This document shows, piece by piece, positions 1 through 6,468 of a DNA stretch of 11,304 bases. Origin of the DNA: Pseudomonadota bacterium (GTDB lineage Bacteria; Desulfobacterota; Desulfovibrionia; Desulfovibrionales; Desulfovibrionaceae); the NCBI GenBank assembly GCA_023453335.1, contig JAEXTU010000149.1:1-11304 (forward strand). The letters are read 5' to 3'. Position numbers and translations under genes: made by a program. The notes under the pieces were generated by a model. The model searched no databases. It saw only the letters and a list, made by a program, of their open reading frames with translations, and had not been told where the DNA came from. Every line of letters begins with the position of its first letter. The stretch's first letter is position 1.

Positions 1-125
1 CCGCAGGGCCGGGATCAGTTTCGGTTCACGCGGGGAGAAGCAAAGACCCTGCCATCCTGTTAATTTCTTTCATTACAGCTAGTTGTATTCTGGCTGCCGG
101 ACGGGCGTCGGAAAACCGGCGCGTC

Positions 126-153
126 TCGACAGGCCGGGCCGGGACAGGATACT
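126..153 (+). promoter_or_regulatory. possible sigma70-type promoter for the 109-aa gene
   Basis: A -35-like TCGACA (126-131) is followed after 16 bases by a -10-like GATACT (148-153). An alternative -10 is TACTAT at 150-155, with an 18-base spacer. Transcription would begin near 160 and leave a leader of about 38 bases before the GTG at 198. The boxes match the consensus at 5/6 and 4/6 positions. In GC-rich DNA this is suggestive only. The first 125 bases of the window show no gene I can support. Confidence 0.3.
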
Positions 154-163
154 ATGGGGAATG

Positions 164-186
164 CTGCGGCCTTGCAGGGCCGCCAG
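164..186 (+). promoter_or_regulatory. hairpin abutting the ribosome binding site
   Basis: GCGGCC (166-171) can pair with GGCCGC (178-183) around a 6-base loop. A bulged alternative extends the stem to CTG/CAG and draws in the first two bases of the AGGAGG ribosome binding site (185-190). The structure could limit access to the start of the 109-aa gene. Short GC stems arise easily by chance in this DNA. Confidence 0.25.
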
Positions 187-197
187 GAGGGTATGGC

Positions 198-527
198 GTG
201 AGTTCGCGCAGCGGGGTGAAGGTCTTTGCCCAGTTCTTCGGCATGAGCGCCGAGGCCTTCCGGGAATTGGGCCCGGAACTGCGCCGCCTGGACGAGGCGG
301 AGTTCGACGGGAACAAGATCGAGGTCATGCACGAGGGCCGGCTGCCCATGCTCCCCGCGCTCATGGAGCGGGTGCGCGGGCTCCTGGCCGAGGGCAAGAA
401 GGGCTACGTGGACGTCGTCGACCACGATGCCAACCGCATCACCCGCCACATCATCACCAAGGAAGGCATCCAATCCAGGGAGTTCCCCCTGGACGACGTG
501 GTCCAGGCCTACAACTATTCGGGATAG
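198..527 (+). CDS. hypothetical protein, 109 aa
   Basis: I do not recognise this family. The start is GTG at 198, placed 7 bases after a perfect AGGAGG (185-190). The ATG at 193 is too close to that site and hits a stop after two codons. The product is soluble-looking, without a signal peptide, membrane segment or cysteine. It has a helical N-terminal half (charged residues 17-35 and 52-68) and a beta-rich C-terminal part containing YVDVVDHDANRITRHIITKEG (about 70-90). It ends DVVQAYNYSG. No catalytic motif is visible. The codon choice and coding character match the neighbouring genes, and the frame runs unbroken from a good ribosome binding site, so I treat it as a real gene. A gap of 106 bases separates it from the transporter gene, so it may be monocistronic. 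Confidence 0.72.
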   Translation: MSSRSGVKVFAQFFGMSAEAFRELGPELRRLDEAEFDGNKIEVMHEGRLPMLPALMERVRGLLAEGKKGYVDVVDHDANRITRHIITKEGIQSREFPLDDVVQAYNYSG

Positions 528-560
528 CACCGGCACTCGCCGCTTCGCCGGCGGGCCGGT

Positions 561-586
561 CCGCGGGATTCGGAAGCATTCCGCGG
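561..586 (+). promoter_or_regulatory. GC-rich hairpin between the 109-aa gene and the transporter
   Basis: CCGCGGGAT (561-569) pairs with ATTCCGCGG (578-586) around an 8-base loop. This is a 9-bp stem with one G-T wobble. No T tract follows, so it is not a classical intrinsic terminator. It could act as a transcript-end or processing structure for the upstream gene, or form part of the transporter leader. Confidence 0.3.
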
Positions 587-633
587 GGCGAAGGTGTCCC
601 GGGGTTTCGTCTCATTTCCACGGGGAGGGTTCA

Positions 634-2058
634 ATGCGACGCATCATCTGCCTCATGCCGGTTCTCGCGGCCCTGGTCCTGCCCGACGCGGCGCTGGCCG
701 CCTCCGACCTGCATGCCGCCGCCGAATCCATGGGCCGTGACCTGGGCGGGCAGTGGGCCCTGCCCTTCGCCTTGCTGCTGTGCTCCATCGCGGTCCTGCC
801 CCTGTGGGCCCCGCATTTCTGGGAGCACCATTTCGGCAAGGTGGCGGCCTTCTGGAGCCTGTGCTTCCTGGTCCCCTTCGCCGCCACCCGGGGCGTGGAC
901 TTGGCGGTCTACGTGCTGGCCCACATCGCCATCGTGGACTACATCCCCTTCATCATCCTGCTCTTCGCCCTGTTCACCATCGCCGGCGGGGTGCGCTTCA
1001 CCGGGACCCTGGTGGGCCGGCCCCTGACCAACACCGGCCTCATGTGCCTGGGGACCCTCCTGGCCTCCTGGATGGGGACCACCGGAGCGGCCATGCTCTG
1101 CATCCGGCCGCTCCTGCGCGCCAACGCCCACCGCCGGTACCGCGCCCACACCGTGGTTTTCTTCATCTTCCTGGTGGCCAACATCGGCGGCGCCCTCACC
1201 CCCCTGGGCGACCCGCCCCTTTTCCTGGGCTACCTGCACGGGGTGGACTTCTTCTGGCCCACCACCCACGTCTGGGCCCCCATGCTCATGGTGGCCCTCG
1301 TCCTGCTGGGGATATACTACCTTCTGGACACCAGGCTGTACGCCAGGGAGGGCCGCCCCGCGCCGCCGCAGGCCGAGGGCCAGGGCCGGCTGGGCCTGGA
1401 GGGCTGGCACAACCTGTTCTACCTGGCCGGCGTGGTGGGGGCCATCCTGTTCTCCGGGGCCTGGCGCACCGAAGCCGGGTTCACCGTGTACCACGTGCCG
1501 GTGGAGGCCCCCGGCCTGGTGCGCGACCTCATCCTGCTGGGCCTGGCCGGGCTGTCCCTCAAGACCACCCGGGAGGAGACCCGCCGGGGCAACGAGTTCA
1601 GCTGGGCGCCCATCAAGGAGGTGGCCAAGCTCTTCGCCGGCATCTTCGTGACCATGATCCCGGCCCTGGCCATCCTGCGCGCGGGCGCGGACGGGGCGCT
1701 CTCTGGGGTCATCGCCCTGGTGACCCGGGACGGCAAGCCGGTGGACGCCATGTATTTCTGGCTCACCGGGGCCCTGTCGAGCTTCCTGGACAACGCGCCC
1801 ACCTACCTGGTGTTCTTCAACACCGCGGGCGGGGACGCGGACAAGCTCATGACCGGGATGACCACCCTCATGGCCATCTCCGCGGGGGCGGTGTTCATGG
1901 GGGCCAACACCTACATCGGCAACGCCCCCAACTTCATGGTGCGCTCCATCGCCGAGAGTTCGGGGGTGAAGATGCCCTCGTTCTTCGGCTACATGCTCTG
2001 GTCCGGAGGCATCCTGATCCCGTGCTTCCTGCTGGTGACCTGGGCCTTCTTCTCGTGA
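634..2058 (+). CDS. putative Na+:H+ antiporter / citrate-transporter-type membrane protein
   Basis: This 474-aa polytopic inner-membrane protein has the look of the ion transporter superfamily group annotated as sodium:proton antiporter or putative citrate transporter (CitMHS_2-like). The N-terminus resembles a signal peptide (basic MRR, hydrophobic 4-16, ALAAS near 20-24). About ten to twelve hydrophobic segments follow, roughly at 41-60, 88-118, 130-160, 171-187, 212-232, 258-278, 296-310, 331-350, 372-396, 408-428 and 451-473. Motifs include WMGTTGAAM (146-154), NIGGALTPLGDPPLF (183-197) and the paired C-terminal elements SSFLDNAPTYL (382-392) and GANTYIGNAPNFM (423-435). These Asn/Pro re-entrant-like repeats are typical of the superfamily. 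The ATG at 634 is chosen because GGGGAGGG (622-629) lies just upstream and the signal-like segment begins there. Transport of an ion is likely. The substrate (Na+/H+ or a carboxylate) cannot be read from sequence. Confidence 0.8.
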   Translation: MRRIICLMPVLAALVLPDAALAASDLHAAAESMGRDLGGQWALPFALLLCSIAVLPLWAPHFWEHHFGKVAAFWSLCFLVPFAATRGVDLAVYVLAHIAIVDYIPFIILLFALFTIAGGVRFTGTLVGRPLTNTGLMCLGTLLASWMGTTGAAMLCIRPLLRANAHRRYRAHTVVFFIFLVANIGGALTPLGDPPLFLGYLHGVDFFWPTTHVWAPMLMVALVLLGIYYLLDTRLYAREGRPAPPQAEGQGRLGLEGWHNLFYLAGVVGAILFSGAWRTEAGFTVYHVPVEAPGLVRDLILLGLAGLSLKTTREETRRGNEFSWAPIKEVAKLFAGIFVTMIPALAILRAGADGALSGVIALVTRDGKPVDAMYFWLTGALSSFLDNAPTYLVFFNTAGGDADKLMTGMTTLMAISAGAVFMGANTYIGNAPNFMVRSIAESSGVKMPSFFGYMLWSGGILIPCFLLVTWAFFS

Positions 2059-2061
2059 TGC

Positions 2062-2080
2062 GGCCCTGGGAGCAGGGGCC
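2062..2080. terminator. weak hairpin in the convergent gap
   Basis: GGCCCTG (2062-2068) and CAGGGGCC (2073-2080) can pair around GGAG with one bulged base. It lies in the 41-base gap between the stop codons of the converging transporter and phosphorylase genes, where a shared transcript end is expected. No T tract follows on either strand, so efficient intrinsic termination is doubtful. Confidence 0.3.
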
Positions 2081-2099
2081 AGCAGGGCAGGGGGAGGCC

Positions 2100-2936
2100 C
2101 TAGTCGGACTGGGGCAATCCCGCGGCCACGGCGGCCAGGAGCTGGCCTAGGTCGGCGGCGGCCGCAGCGGCCGCGGCCAGCACCCCTTCCAGGGTTATCG
2201 GTTTCATGCAGTCGGGCAGGTTCTTGTTGGCCAGGCAGGACACGGCCAGGACCCGCATCCCCAGGTGCCGGGCGGCGATGGTTTCCAGCACCGTGGACAT
2301 GCCCACCGCGTCGGCCCCCAGCAAGCGCAGGGCCCGGGTCTCGGCCGGGGTTTCCAGGTGCGGGCCGCACACCCCGGCGTACACCCCGCGCTCCAGGCGG
2401 ATGTCCAGGCGGGAGGCGCAGTCCCGGGCCAGGCGGCCCAGGTCCGGGTCGTAGGCCCGGCTCATGTCCGGGAAGCGCTCCCCCCACTCCGGGTAATTGG
2501 GGCCGGTGAGCGGGGAGAGGCCGGTGCAGTTCAGGTGGTCGGTGACCAGCATGAGGCTGCCGGCGTCGAACTGGGGGTTCAGGGCCCCGGCCGCGTTGGT
2601 CAGGATCACGGTGTCCACCCCCAGGCCGGCCAGCAGGCGCACCCCGCTGGCCACCTCGGCCGGGGTGTAGCCCTCGTAGAGGTGGAAGCGGCCCGCGAGT
2701 ACCCAGGCCGGGACCCCGCCCAGCAGGCCGGCGCCCAGGCTGCCGGCATGGCCCGGCGCGGTGGACTGGGGAAAGCCGGGAATGGCGGAATAGGGCAGGC
2801 TGGCGAGCAATTCCAGCTCCCCGGCCGCGCCGCCCAGGCCGGTGCCCAGGACCAGCCCGAGCCGGGCCGGGTGCGGCCGGGAAATGGTTTCACGTATGAA
2901 TTGGGCGGCTTGCTGGACTTTTCGGGGGTTTTGCAT
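2100..2936 (-). CDS. purine nucleoside phosphorylase (trimeric, 6-oxopurine type)
   Basis: This 278-aa cytoplasmic enzyme of purine salvage cleaves inosine or guanosine with phosphate to the free base and ribose-1-phosphate. It belongs to the low-molecular-mass PNP/MTAP family, close to the usual length. Visible motifs are the phosphate loop GTGLG (31-35), PGHAGSL (61-67), RFHLYEGY (83-90), TNAAG (113-117), GVCGPHLETPAE (188-199) and DAVGMSTVLE (209-218), with Met213 and Ser214 at the base/ribose site. In the segment SCLANKN (233-239), Asn237 aligns with the residue that selects 6-oxopurines in the human enzyme, which favours PNP over methylthioadenosine phosphorylase. The C-terminus carries a run of alanines (254-261). 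The gene converges on the transporter and diverges from motA. The ATG at 2936 has only a weak ribosome binding site, but the next part of the frame is already conserved. Confidence 0.93.
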   Translation of the reverse strand: MQNPRKVQQAAQFIRETISRPHPARLGLVLGTGLGGAAGELELLASLPYSAIPGFPQSTAPGHAGSLGAGLLGGVPAWVLAGRFHLYEGYTPAEVASGVRLLAGLGVDTVILTNAAGALNPQFDAGSLMLVTDHLNCTGLSPLTGPNYPEWGERFPDMSRAYDPDLGRLARDCASRLDIRLERGVYAGVCGPHLETPAETRALRLLGADAVGMSTVLETIAARHLGMRVLAVSCLANKNLPDCMKPITLEGVLAAAAAAAADLGQLLAAVAAGLPQSD

Positions 2937-2959
2937 AAACTTGCGCCTGCGGGTATAAG
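2931..2959 (+). promoter_or_regulatory. predicted sigma70-type promoter for motA
   Basis: TTGCAT (2931-2936), then 17 bases, then TATAAG (2954-2959, 5/6 match to the -10 consensus). The -35 box is poor and covers the start codon of the divergent phosphorylase gene. The predicted start near 2966 would give a leader of about 100 bases before motA. The spacing and boxes do not fit the flagellar sigma28 consensus. Confidence 0.45.
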
Positions 2960-2982
2960 GTCACTCGACGCGCGGATGCGGC

Positions 2983-3011
2983 ATTGTGCGGACCTGACCG
3001 CGGCCTGTCAA
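2983..3011 (-). promoter_or_regulatory. predicted sigma70 promoter for the phosphorylase gene
   Basis: Read on the minus strand, a perfect TTGACA (3011 down to 3006) is followed after exactly 17 bases by CACAAT (2988-2983, 4/6 match). The start point would be near 2976, about 40 bases before the phosphorylase ATG. It is the best -35 box in the gap, and its spacing is ideal. Confidence 0.55.
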
Positions 3012-3065
3012 CGCGTTTGACTGCGGGAACTTGTACCGAGGCCAGCAAGGAGCGCAACGCAGCCC

Positions 3066-3824
3066 ATGGATATCGTAACTCTCCTCGGAACGGTCATCGG
3101 TTTCAGTCTGGTCGTCCTCGCCATCAAGCTGGGTGGCGATCTCTCCCTGTTTTTCGACATTCCGAGCATCATGATCACCGTGGGCGGCACCCTGGCCTCC
3201 ACCAGCGTCACCTTCCCCCTGGCCGACGTGATCGAGTCCTTCGGCGGGGCACTGGCCCTCTTCGTGAAGAAGAAGGGCCGGGTCGAGGACGTGGTCAACA
3301 TCATGGTGCGCATCGCCGAGATCAGCCGCCGCGAGGGCCTCATCGCCCTGGAGAACATCCAGACCGAGAACCCCATCCTCAAGAAGGCCTGCCAGCTCAT
3401 CGCGGACAACGCCGACCCCCAGCTCATCCGCGACACCCTGGCCATCGAGATCGGCACCATGAAGCGCCGGCACACCGTCTCGGTGGAGGTCTTCAACAAG
3501 ATGGCCGGCTACGCCCCGGCCTTCGGCATGATCGGCACCCTCATCGGCCTGGTCCAGATGCTCTCCAAGCTGGACGACCCCAAATCCATCGGCCCGGCCA
3601 TGGCAGTGGCCATCATCACCACCTTCTACGGCTCCATCATGGCCAACATGATCTTCCTGCCCTTTGCCGGCAAGATCAAATCCCGGACCATGCAGGAGGA
3701 GTTGCAGCTCTTCATCATCTTCGAAGGCGCCAAGTCCATCCTGGAGAACAACAACCCGCGGCTGGTGTACGAGAAGCTCTCGTCCTTCGAACCTCCCAAG
3801 GAGCGGAAGCAACGTGGCGGATGA
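3066..3824 (+). CDS. motA: flagellar motor stator protein MotA
   Basis: This 252-aa inner-membrane stator subunit forms, with MotB, the ion channel that drives flagellar rotation. It has four membrane segments (about 4-24, 33-50, 147-169 and 178-200) and the large cytoplasmic loop between segments 2 and 3 that contacts FliG. In the loop, SRREGLIALE (87-96) places Arg88 and Glu96 at the positions of the E. coli rotor-contact residues Arg90 and Glu98. Pro151 (GYAPAFGMIGTLIGLVQML) and Pro199 (FLPFAGK) match the two essential prolines. Segment 4 reads IITTFYGSIMANM, closer to Na+-type PomA/MotP than to E. coli MotA. The length fits the PomA-like branch. AAGGAG at 3047-3052 is the likely ribosome binding site, rather far (13 bases) from the ATG. 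The stop overlaps the motB start by 11 bases, so the two are translationally coupled. Confidence 0.95.
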   Translation: MDIVTLLGTVIGFSLVVLAIKLGGDLSLFFDIPSIMITVGGTLASTSVTFPLADVIESFGGALALFVKKKGRVEDVVNIMVRIAEISRREGLIALENIQTENPILKKACQLIADNADPQLIRDTLAIEIGTMKRRHTVSVEVFNKMAGYAPAFGMIGTLIGLVQMLSKLDDPKSIGPAMAVAIITTFYGSIMANMIFLPFAGKIKSRTMQEELQLFIIFEGAKSILENNNPRLVYEKLSSFEPPKERKQRGG

Positions 3825-4542
3825 CGATATCTTCGAGAGCGAAGAGCCCGAAGCTCCTCCTACCGAATGGATGAATACCTTTGCAGACATGTCCTGTCTG
3901 CTCATGACCTTTTTCATCCTGCTGTTTTCGATGTCCAACATCGACCCGAAGAGGTTCACGGATTCCTTTACCTCGGTGAAGCAGACCTTGGGCGGCAAGG
4001 ACAAGGAACTCTCCACCGCCAAGGTCAAGCAGGAGGAGGCGGCCATCCTGGACACCGTGCGCTTGCAGAAGCAGCTCATCGAGAGCCAGCGCAAGGTGTA
4101 CTCCGACGTGAAGACCTACATGAACCGCAAGGGCGTGGAGGGAATCATCGGCGCGGTGTTCGACGAGGGGATCATCACCCTGCGGGTCCCGGGCAACGCC
4201 CTGTTCCCCAGCACCGAGGTGGAGTTGACCCCCCAGGGCAAGGAGGCCCTCAACGCCCTCCGCGAACTGCTCATCAAGAGCCCGGTCCAGATCGTGAACA
4301 TCGTGGGCCACACCGACGACATCCCCCCGGCCCCGGGCAGCCGCTTCAAGGCCAATTGGGAGATTTCGGCCCTGCGGGCGGTTAACGTGCTGCGCTTCTT
4401 CCTGCAGAGCGGCATCGACGCAAAGCGCTTGACAGCCACCGGACTTGCTGATTTACAGCCCCTCTTCCCCAACTCGTCGGAGGAGAACCGGGCCAAGAAC
4501 CGTCGGGTGGACATCGTCCTGCAAAAGAAAGTGGGGAAGTGA
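3814..4542 (+). CDS. motB: flagellar motor stator protein MotB (Na+-type features)
   Basis: This 242-aa stator partner of MotA anchors the stator to peptidoglycan. A short acidic cytoplasmic tail is followed by one membrane segment (about 20-42), WMNTFADMSCLLMTFFILLF, in which Asp25 is the ion-carrying aspartate. A plug/linker helix spans about 45-100, and an OmpA-like peptidoglycan-binding domain spans about 118-238. That domain shows VGHTDD (164-169), NWEISALRA (181-189) and NRRVDI (229-234). I choose GTG at 3814 because AAGGAG (3798-3803) sits 10 bases upstream and earlier codons would extend back into motA. The gene overlaps the end of motA by 11 bases. The membrane segment (FFILLFSMS after the Asp) resembles Na+-driven PomB and MotS more than H+-driven E. 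coli MotB. That suggests, but does not prove, sodium coupling. Confidence 0.95.
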   Translation: MADDDIFESEEPEAPPTEWMNTFADMSCLLMTFFILLFSMSNIDPKRFTDSFTSVKQTLGGKDKELSTAKVKQEEAAILDTVRLQKQLIESQRKVYSDVKTYMNRKGVEGIIGAVFDEGIITLRVPGNALFPSTEVELTPQGKEALNALRELLIKSPVQIVNIVGHTDDIPPAPGSRFKANWEISALRAVNVLRFFLQSGIDAKRLTATGLADLQPLFPNSSEENRAKNRRVDIVLQKKVGK

Positions 4543-4552
4543 GGAAGCGACC

Positions 4553-4933
4553 ATGGCCGACGACATCTCCTTTTCTGTAGCCGGTGACGACCCCCAGCGC
4601 CGGGCCTTCCGGGCCAAGGTCCCGGGGCTCAAGATCGTGGTTCCGGTCAAGAGCAGCTCCGCCTACGACGTCATGGACCTTTCGGCCATGGGCTTGGCCT
4701 TCAAGGACGACACCCGGTCCTTCAAGGAAAACACCATCATCACCTTCGACCTGTACCTCAACGACAAGGTATTCCTGGCCGAACTCACGGCCCGGGTCAT
4801 GCGCTTGCTGCCCAACGGACTGGTGGGCTGCAATTTCGAGGGCAATGACCACCGCAAGGAGGCCCGGCTGGACAAGCTGGTCCTCGAGGTTCAGAAGCGG
4901 CTCATCGCCCTGCGCAAGAAGGCCAGGGAATAG
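4553..4933 (+). CDS. PilZ domain protein (putative c-di-GMP receptor)
   Basis: A 126-aa single-domain cytoplasmic protein with both halves of the PilZ c-di-GMP signature: RxxxR at Arg16-Arg20 (RRAFR) and DxSxxG at 42-47 (DLSAMG). The beta-barrel strands follow (TIITFDLYL, ELTARVMRLL, LVGCNFEG), and a basic C-terminal helix spans 101-125. The ATG at 4553 lies just after GAGGAAG (4541-4547), and the gene starts 10 bases after the motB stop, so it is in the stator operon. PilZ proteins such as YcgR slow or bias the flagellar motor when c-di-GMP rises. The position beside motAB makes a stator or motor target plausible, but there is no YcgR-type N-terminal domain here. The family is certain from the motifs. 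The flagellar role is inferred from context. Confidence 0.88.
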   Translation: MADDISFSVAGDDPQRRAFRAKVPGLKIVVPVKSSSAYDVMDLSAMGLAFKDDTRSFKENTIITFDLYLNDKVFLAELTARVMRLLPNGLVGCNFEGNDHRKEARLDKLVLEVQKRLIALRKKARE

Positions 4934-4951
4934 CCTGACACGGATTTTCGC

Positions 4952-6394
4952 GTGAAGCACAACGACAAGGTCCTGGTTGCCAACCGGGGCGAGATAGCCA
5001 TTCGCATCGTCCAGGCCTGCGCCAAGCTGGGCCTGGACTTTGTCTGTGTATACACCGACGTGGACCACGCCAGCGGCCACGTGCGCCTGGCCCGCCAGCT
5101 GGCCGGGGACAAGGCCGCGGTGCGCATCTCCTCCTATCGCGACGCCAACGAGCTCTTTTCGGTAGCCGACGCCTGCGGGGCCACCGCCATCCATCCCGGA
5201 TACGGGTTCTTTGCCGAGGACTACCGCTTCGCCCGCCGCGCCACCGAGCGCCGCCGCGCCCTGACCTTCATCGGCCCCAGCTGGCGGGTGATCCGGGAAC
5301 TGGGGGACAAGATCAACACCAAGCGCCTGGCCCGCGGCCTGGGCGTGCCCACGGTGCCCGGCTCGGACCGCCCCATCTACGACGAGATGGAGGCCGAGGA
5401 GATCGCCCAGAACCTCTTCGCCTTCCAGTCCGAGCAGGGGGTGGAGCGGCCCCTGGTCCTGGTCAAGGCCTCGGCCGGAGGCGGGGGCATGGGCATCGAG
5501 GAGGTGCACGACCCCGACGCCTTCCGCCAGGTCTTCCGCCGCATCCGCAACTACGCCAAGCGCCAGTTCGGCGACGACGGGGTGCTGGTGGAGCAGCGGA
5601 TCATGGACTTCAACCACCTGGAGGTCCAGGTGGTGGCCGACCGGCACGGCCAGGTGCGCCATTTCGGCACCCGCAACTGCTCGGTGCAGTCCACCGGCCA
5701 CCAGAAGCGCATCGAGGTGGCCCCCGGCTTCGCCCCGGGTGAGCTCTCCTACACCTTTGATGCGGCCGGGGTGCTCGACGAGATCAAGAACCACTCCCTG
5801 GCCATCGCCCAGGCTGCGGGCTACGACAACGTGGGCACCTGGGAGTGGATCGTGACCCCCAAGGGCGCTCCTTTCCTCATGGAGGTGAACACCCGCATCC
5901 AGGTGGAGAACGGGGTCTCGGCCATCATCGCCCGCATCGGCCGTCGGGAGGGCGAGGAGGTGGACCTCATCGCCGAGCAGGTCCGCCTGGGCCTGGGCGC
6001 GCACCTGGACACCGGCAAGGACCCCAAGGCCGGGTTCGACCAGGAGGACATCCGCCTGGAGGGCGTGGGCATCGAGTACCGGCTCATCGCCGAGGACCCG
6101 GACAAGGGCTTCACCCCCTGGACCGGCCGTATCGAGCGCTTCGACTATGGTGCGGAGCCCTGGCTCAAGGTGCACAGCCAGGTGCCCCGGGACGAGGCCT
6201 ACGACATCCCCACCGAATACGACCCCAACCTGGCCCTGGCCATCGTCTGGGGCCGTACCCTGGCCGAGGCCCAGGAGCGCGGCCTGGCCTTCCTTGACAA
6301 GCTCGTGCTGGAAGGGAAAGACTCGGCCGGCGGCCCTCTCAAGTCCAACGTGGGTTTTTTGCGGGAAAAGACCGCGAACCTCTTGGAATTCTAG
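4952..6394 (+). CDS. accC: biotin carboxylase subunit of an acyl-CoA carboxylase (divergent AccC)
   Basis: This 480-aa ATP-grasp enzyme uses ATP and bicarbonate to carboxylate a protein-bound biotin, the first half-reaction of acetyl-CoA and related carboxylases. The N-terminal domain starts VLVANRGEIAIRI (7-19) and contains HPGYGFFAED (81-90). The ATP-grasp part has GDK (118-120), the glycine loop KASAGGGGMGI (172-182), HLEVQV (222-227) and RNCSVQSTGHQK (241-252). The metal/catalytic segment EVNTRIQVEN (311-320) keeps the equivalents of E. coli Glu288, Asn290, Arg292 and Glu296. Arg377 in EYRLIAEDP matches Arg338. So the catalytic set looks complete. The usual QRRHQK is QSTGHQK, VEHP is VENG, and a few residues are inserted after it. 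The only start is GTG 4952, with a weak ribosome binding site, 18 bases after the PilZ stop. The carboxyltransferase and carrier genes follow. The acyl substrate is not determined by this subunit. Confidence 0.88.
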   Translation: MKHNDKVLVANRGEIAIRIVQACAKLGLDFVCVYTDVDHASGHVRLARQLAGDKAAVRISSYRDANELFSVADACGATAIHPGYGFFAEDYRFARRATERRRALTFIGPSWRVIRELGDKINTKRLARGLGVPTVPGSDRPIYDEMEAEEIAQNLFAFQSEQGVERPLVLVKASAGGGGMGIEEVHDPDAFRQVFRRIRNYAKRQFGDDGVLVEQRIMDFNHLEVQVVADRHGQVRHFGTRNCSVQSTGHQKRIEVAPGFAPGELSYTFDAAGVLDEIKNHSLAIAQAAGYDNVGTWEWIVTPKGAPFLMEVNTRIQVENGVSAIIARIGRREGEEVDLIAEQVRLGLGAHLDTGKDPKAGFDQEDIRLEGVGIEYRLIAEDPDKGFTPWTGRIERFDYGAEPWLKVHSQVPRDEAYDIPTEYDPNLALAIVWGRTLAEAQERGLAFLDKLVLEGKDSAGGPLKSNVGFLREKTANLLEF

Positions 6395-6414
6395 CACAAA
6401 CATGGGCTAGCCCG

Positions 6415-6437
6415 GGCCCCGGCCCCCCGCCGGGGCC
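6415..6437 (+). promoter_or_regulatory. strong GC hairpin between biotin carboxylase and carboxyltransferase genes
   Basis: GGCCCCGGC (6415-6423) pairs perfectly with GCCGGGGCC (6429-6437) around five Cs. It lies in the 74-base gap before the carboxyltransferase ATG. No T tract follows, so it is not a standard intrinsic terminator. It could mark an RNA processing point or pausing site, or shape translation of the next gene, which has no clear ribosome binding site. Confidence 0.4.
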
Positions 6438-6468
6438 GCTTCCGGGCCGGCGCCGGACCCCCACACGC

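Noticed and set aside
2148..2180. GCGGCC-type repeats near the phosphorylase C-terminus
   Set aside because: They encode a run of alanines in frame, and simple GC-rich coding repeats explain them.
631..2487. Very long open frame on the minus strand opposite the transporter gene
   Set aside because: It is an antisense shadow caused by high GC. Its translation is low-complexity, rich in Gly, His and Gln, and the plus strand encodes a clear membrane protein.
2936..2962. Sigma28 (flagellar) promoter for motA
   Set aside because: TAAA at 2936-2939 and GGGTATAA at 2951-2958 resemble the two boxes, but the spacing is 11 rather than about 15 and the second box matches only 5 of 8.
4382..6403. 673-codon minus-strand open frame opposite the motB end, PilZ and biotin carboxylase genes
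   Set aside because: It covers three well-supported plus-strand genes and gives a repetitive Gly/Val/Leu/His-rich translation.
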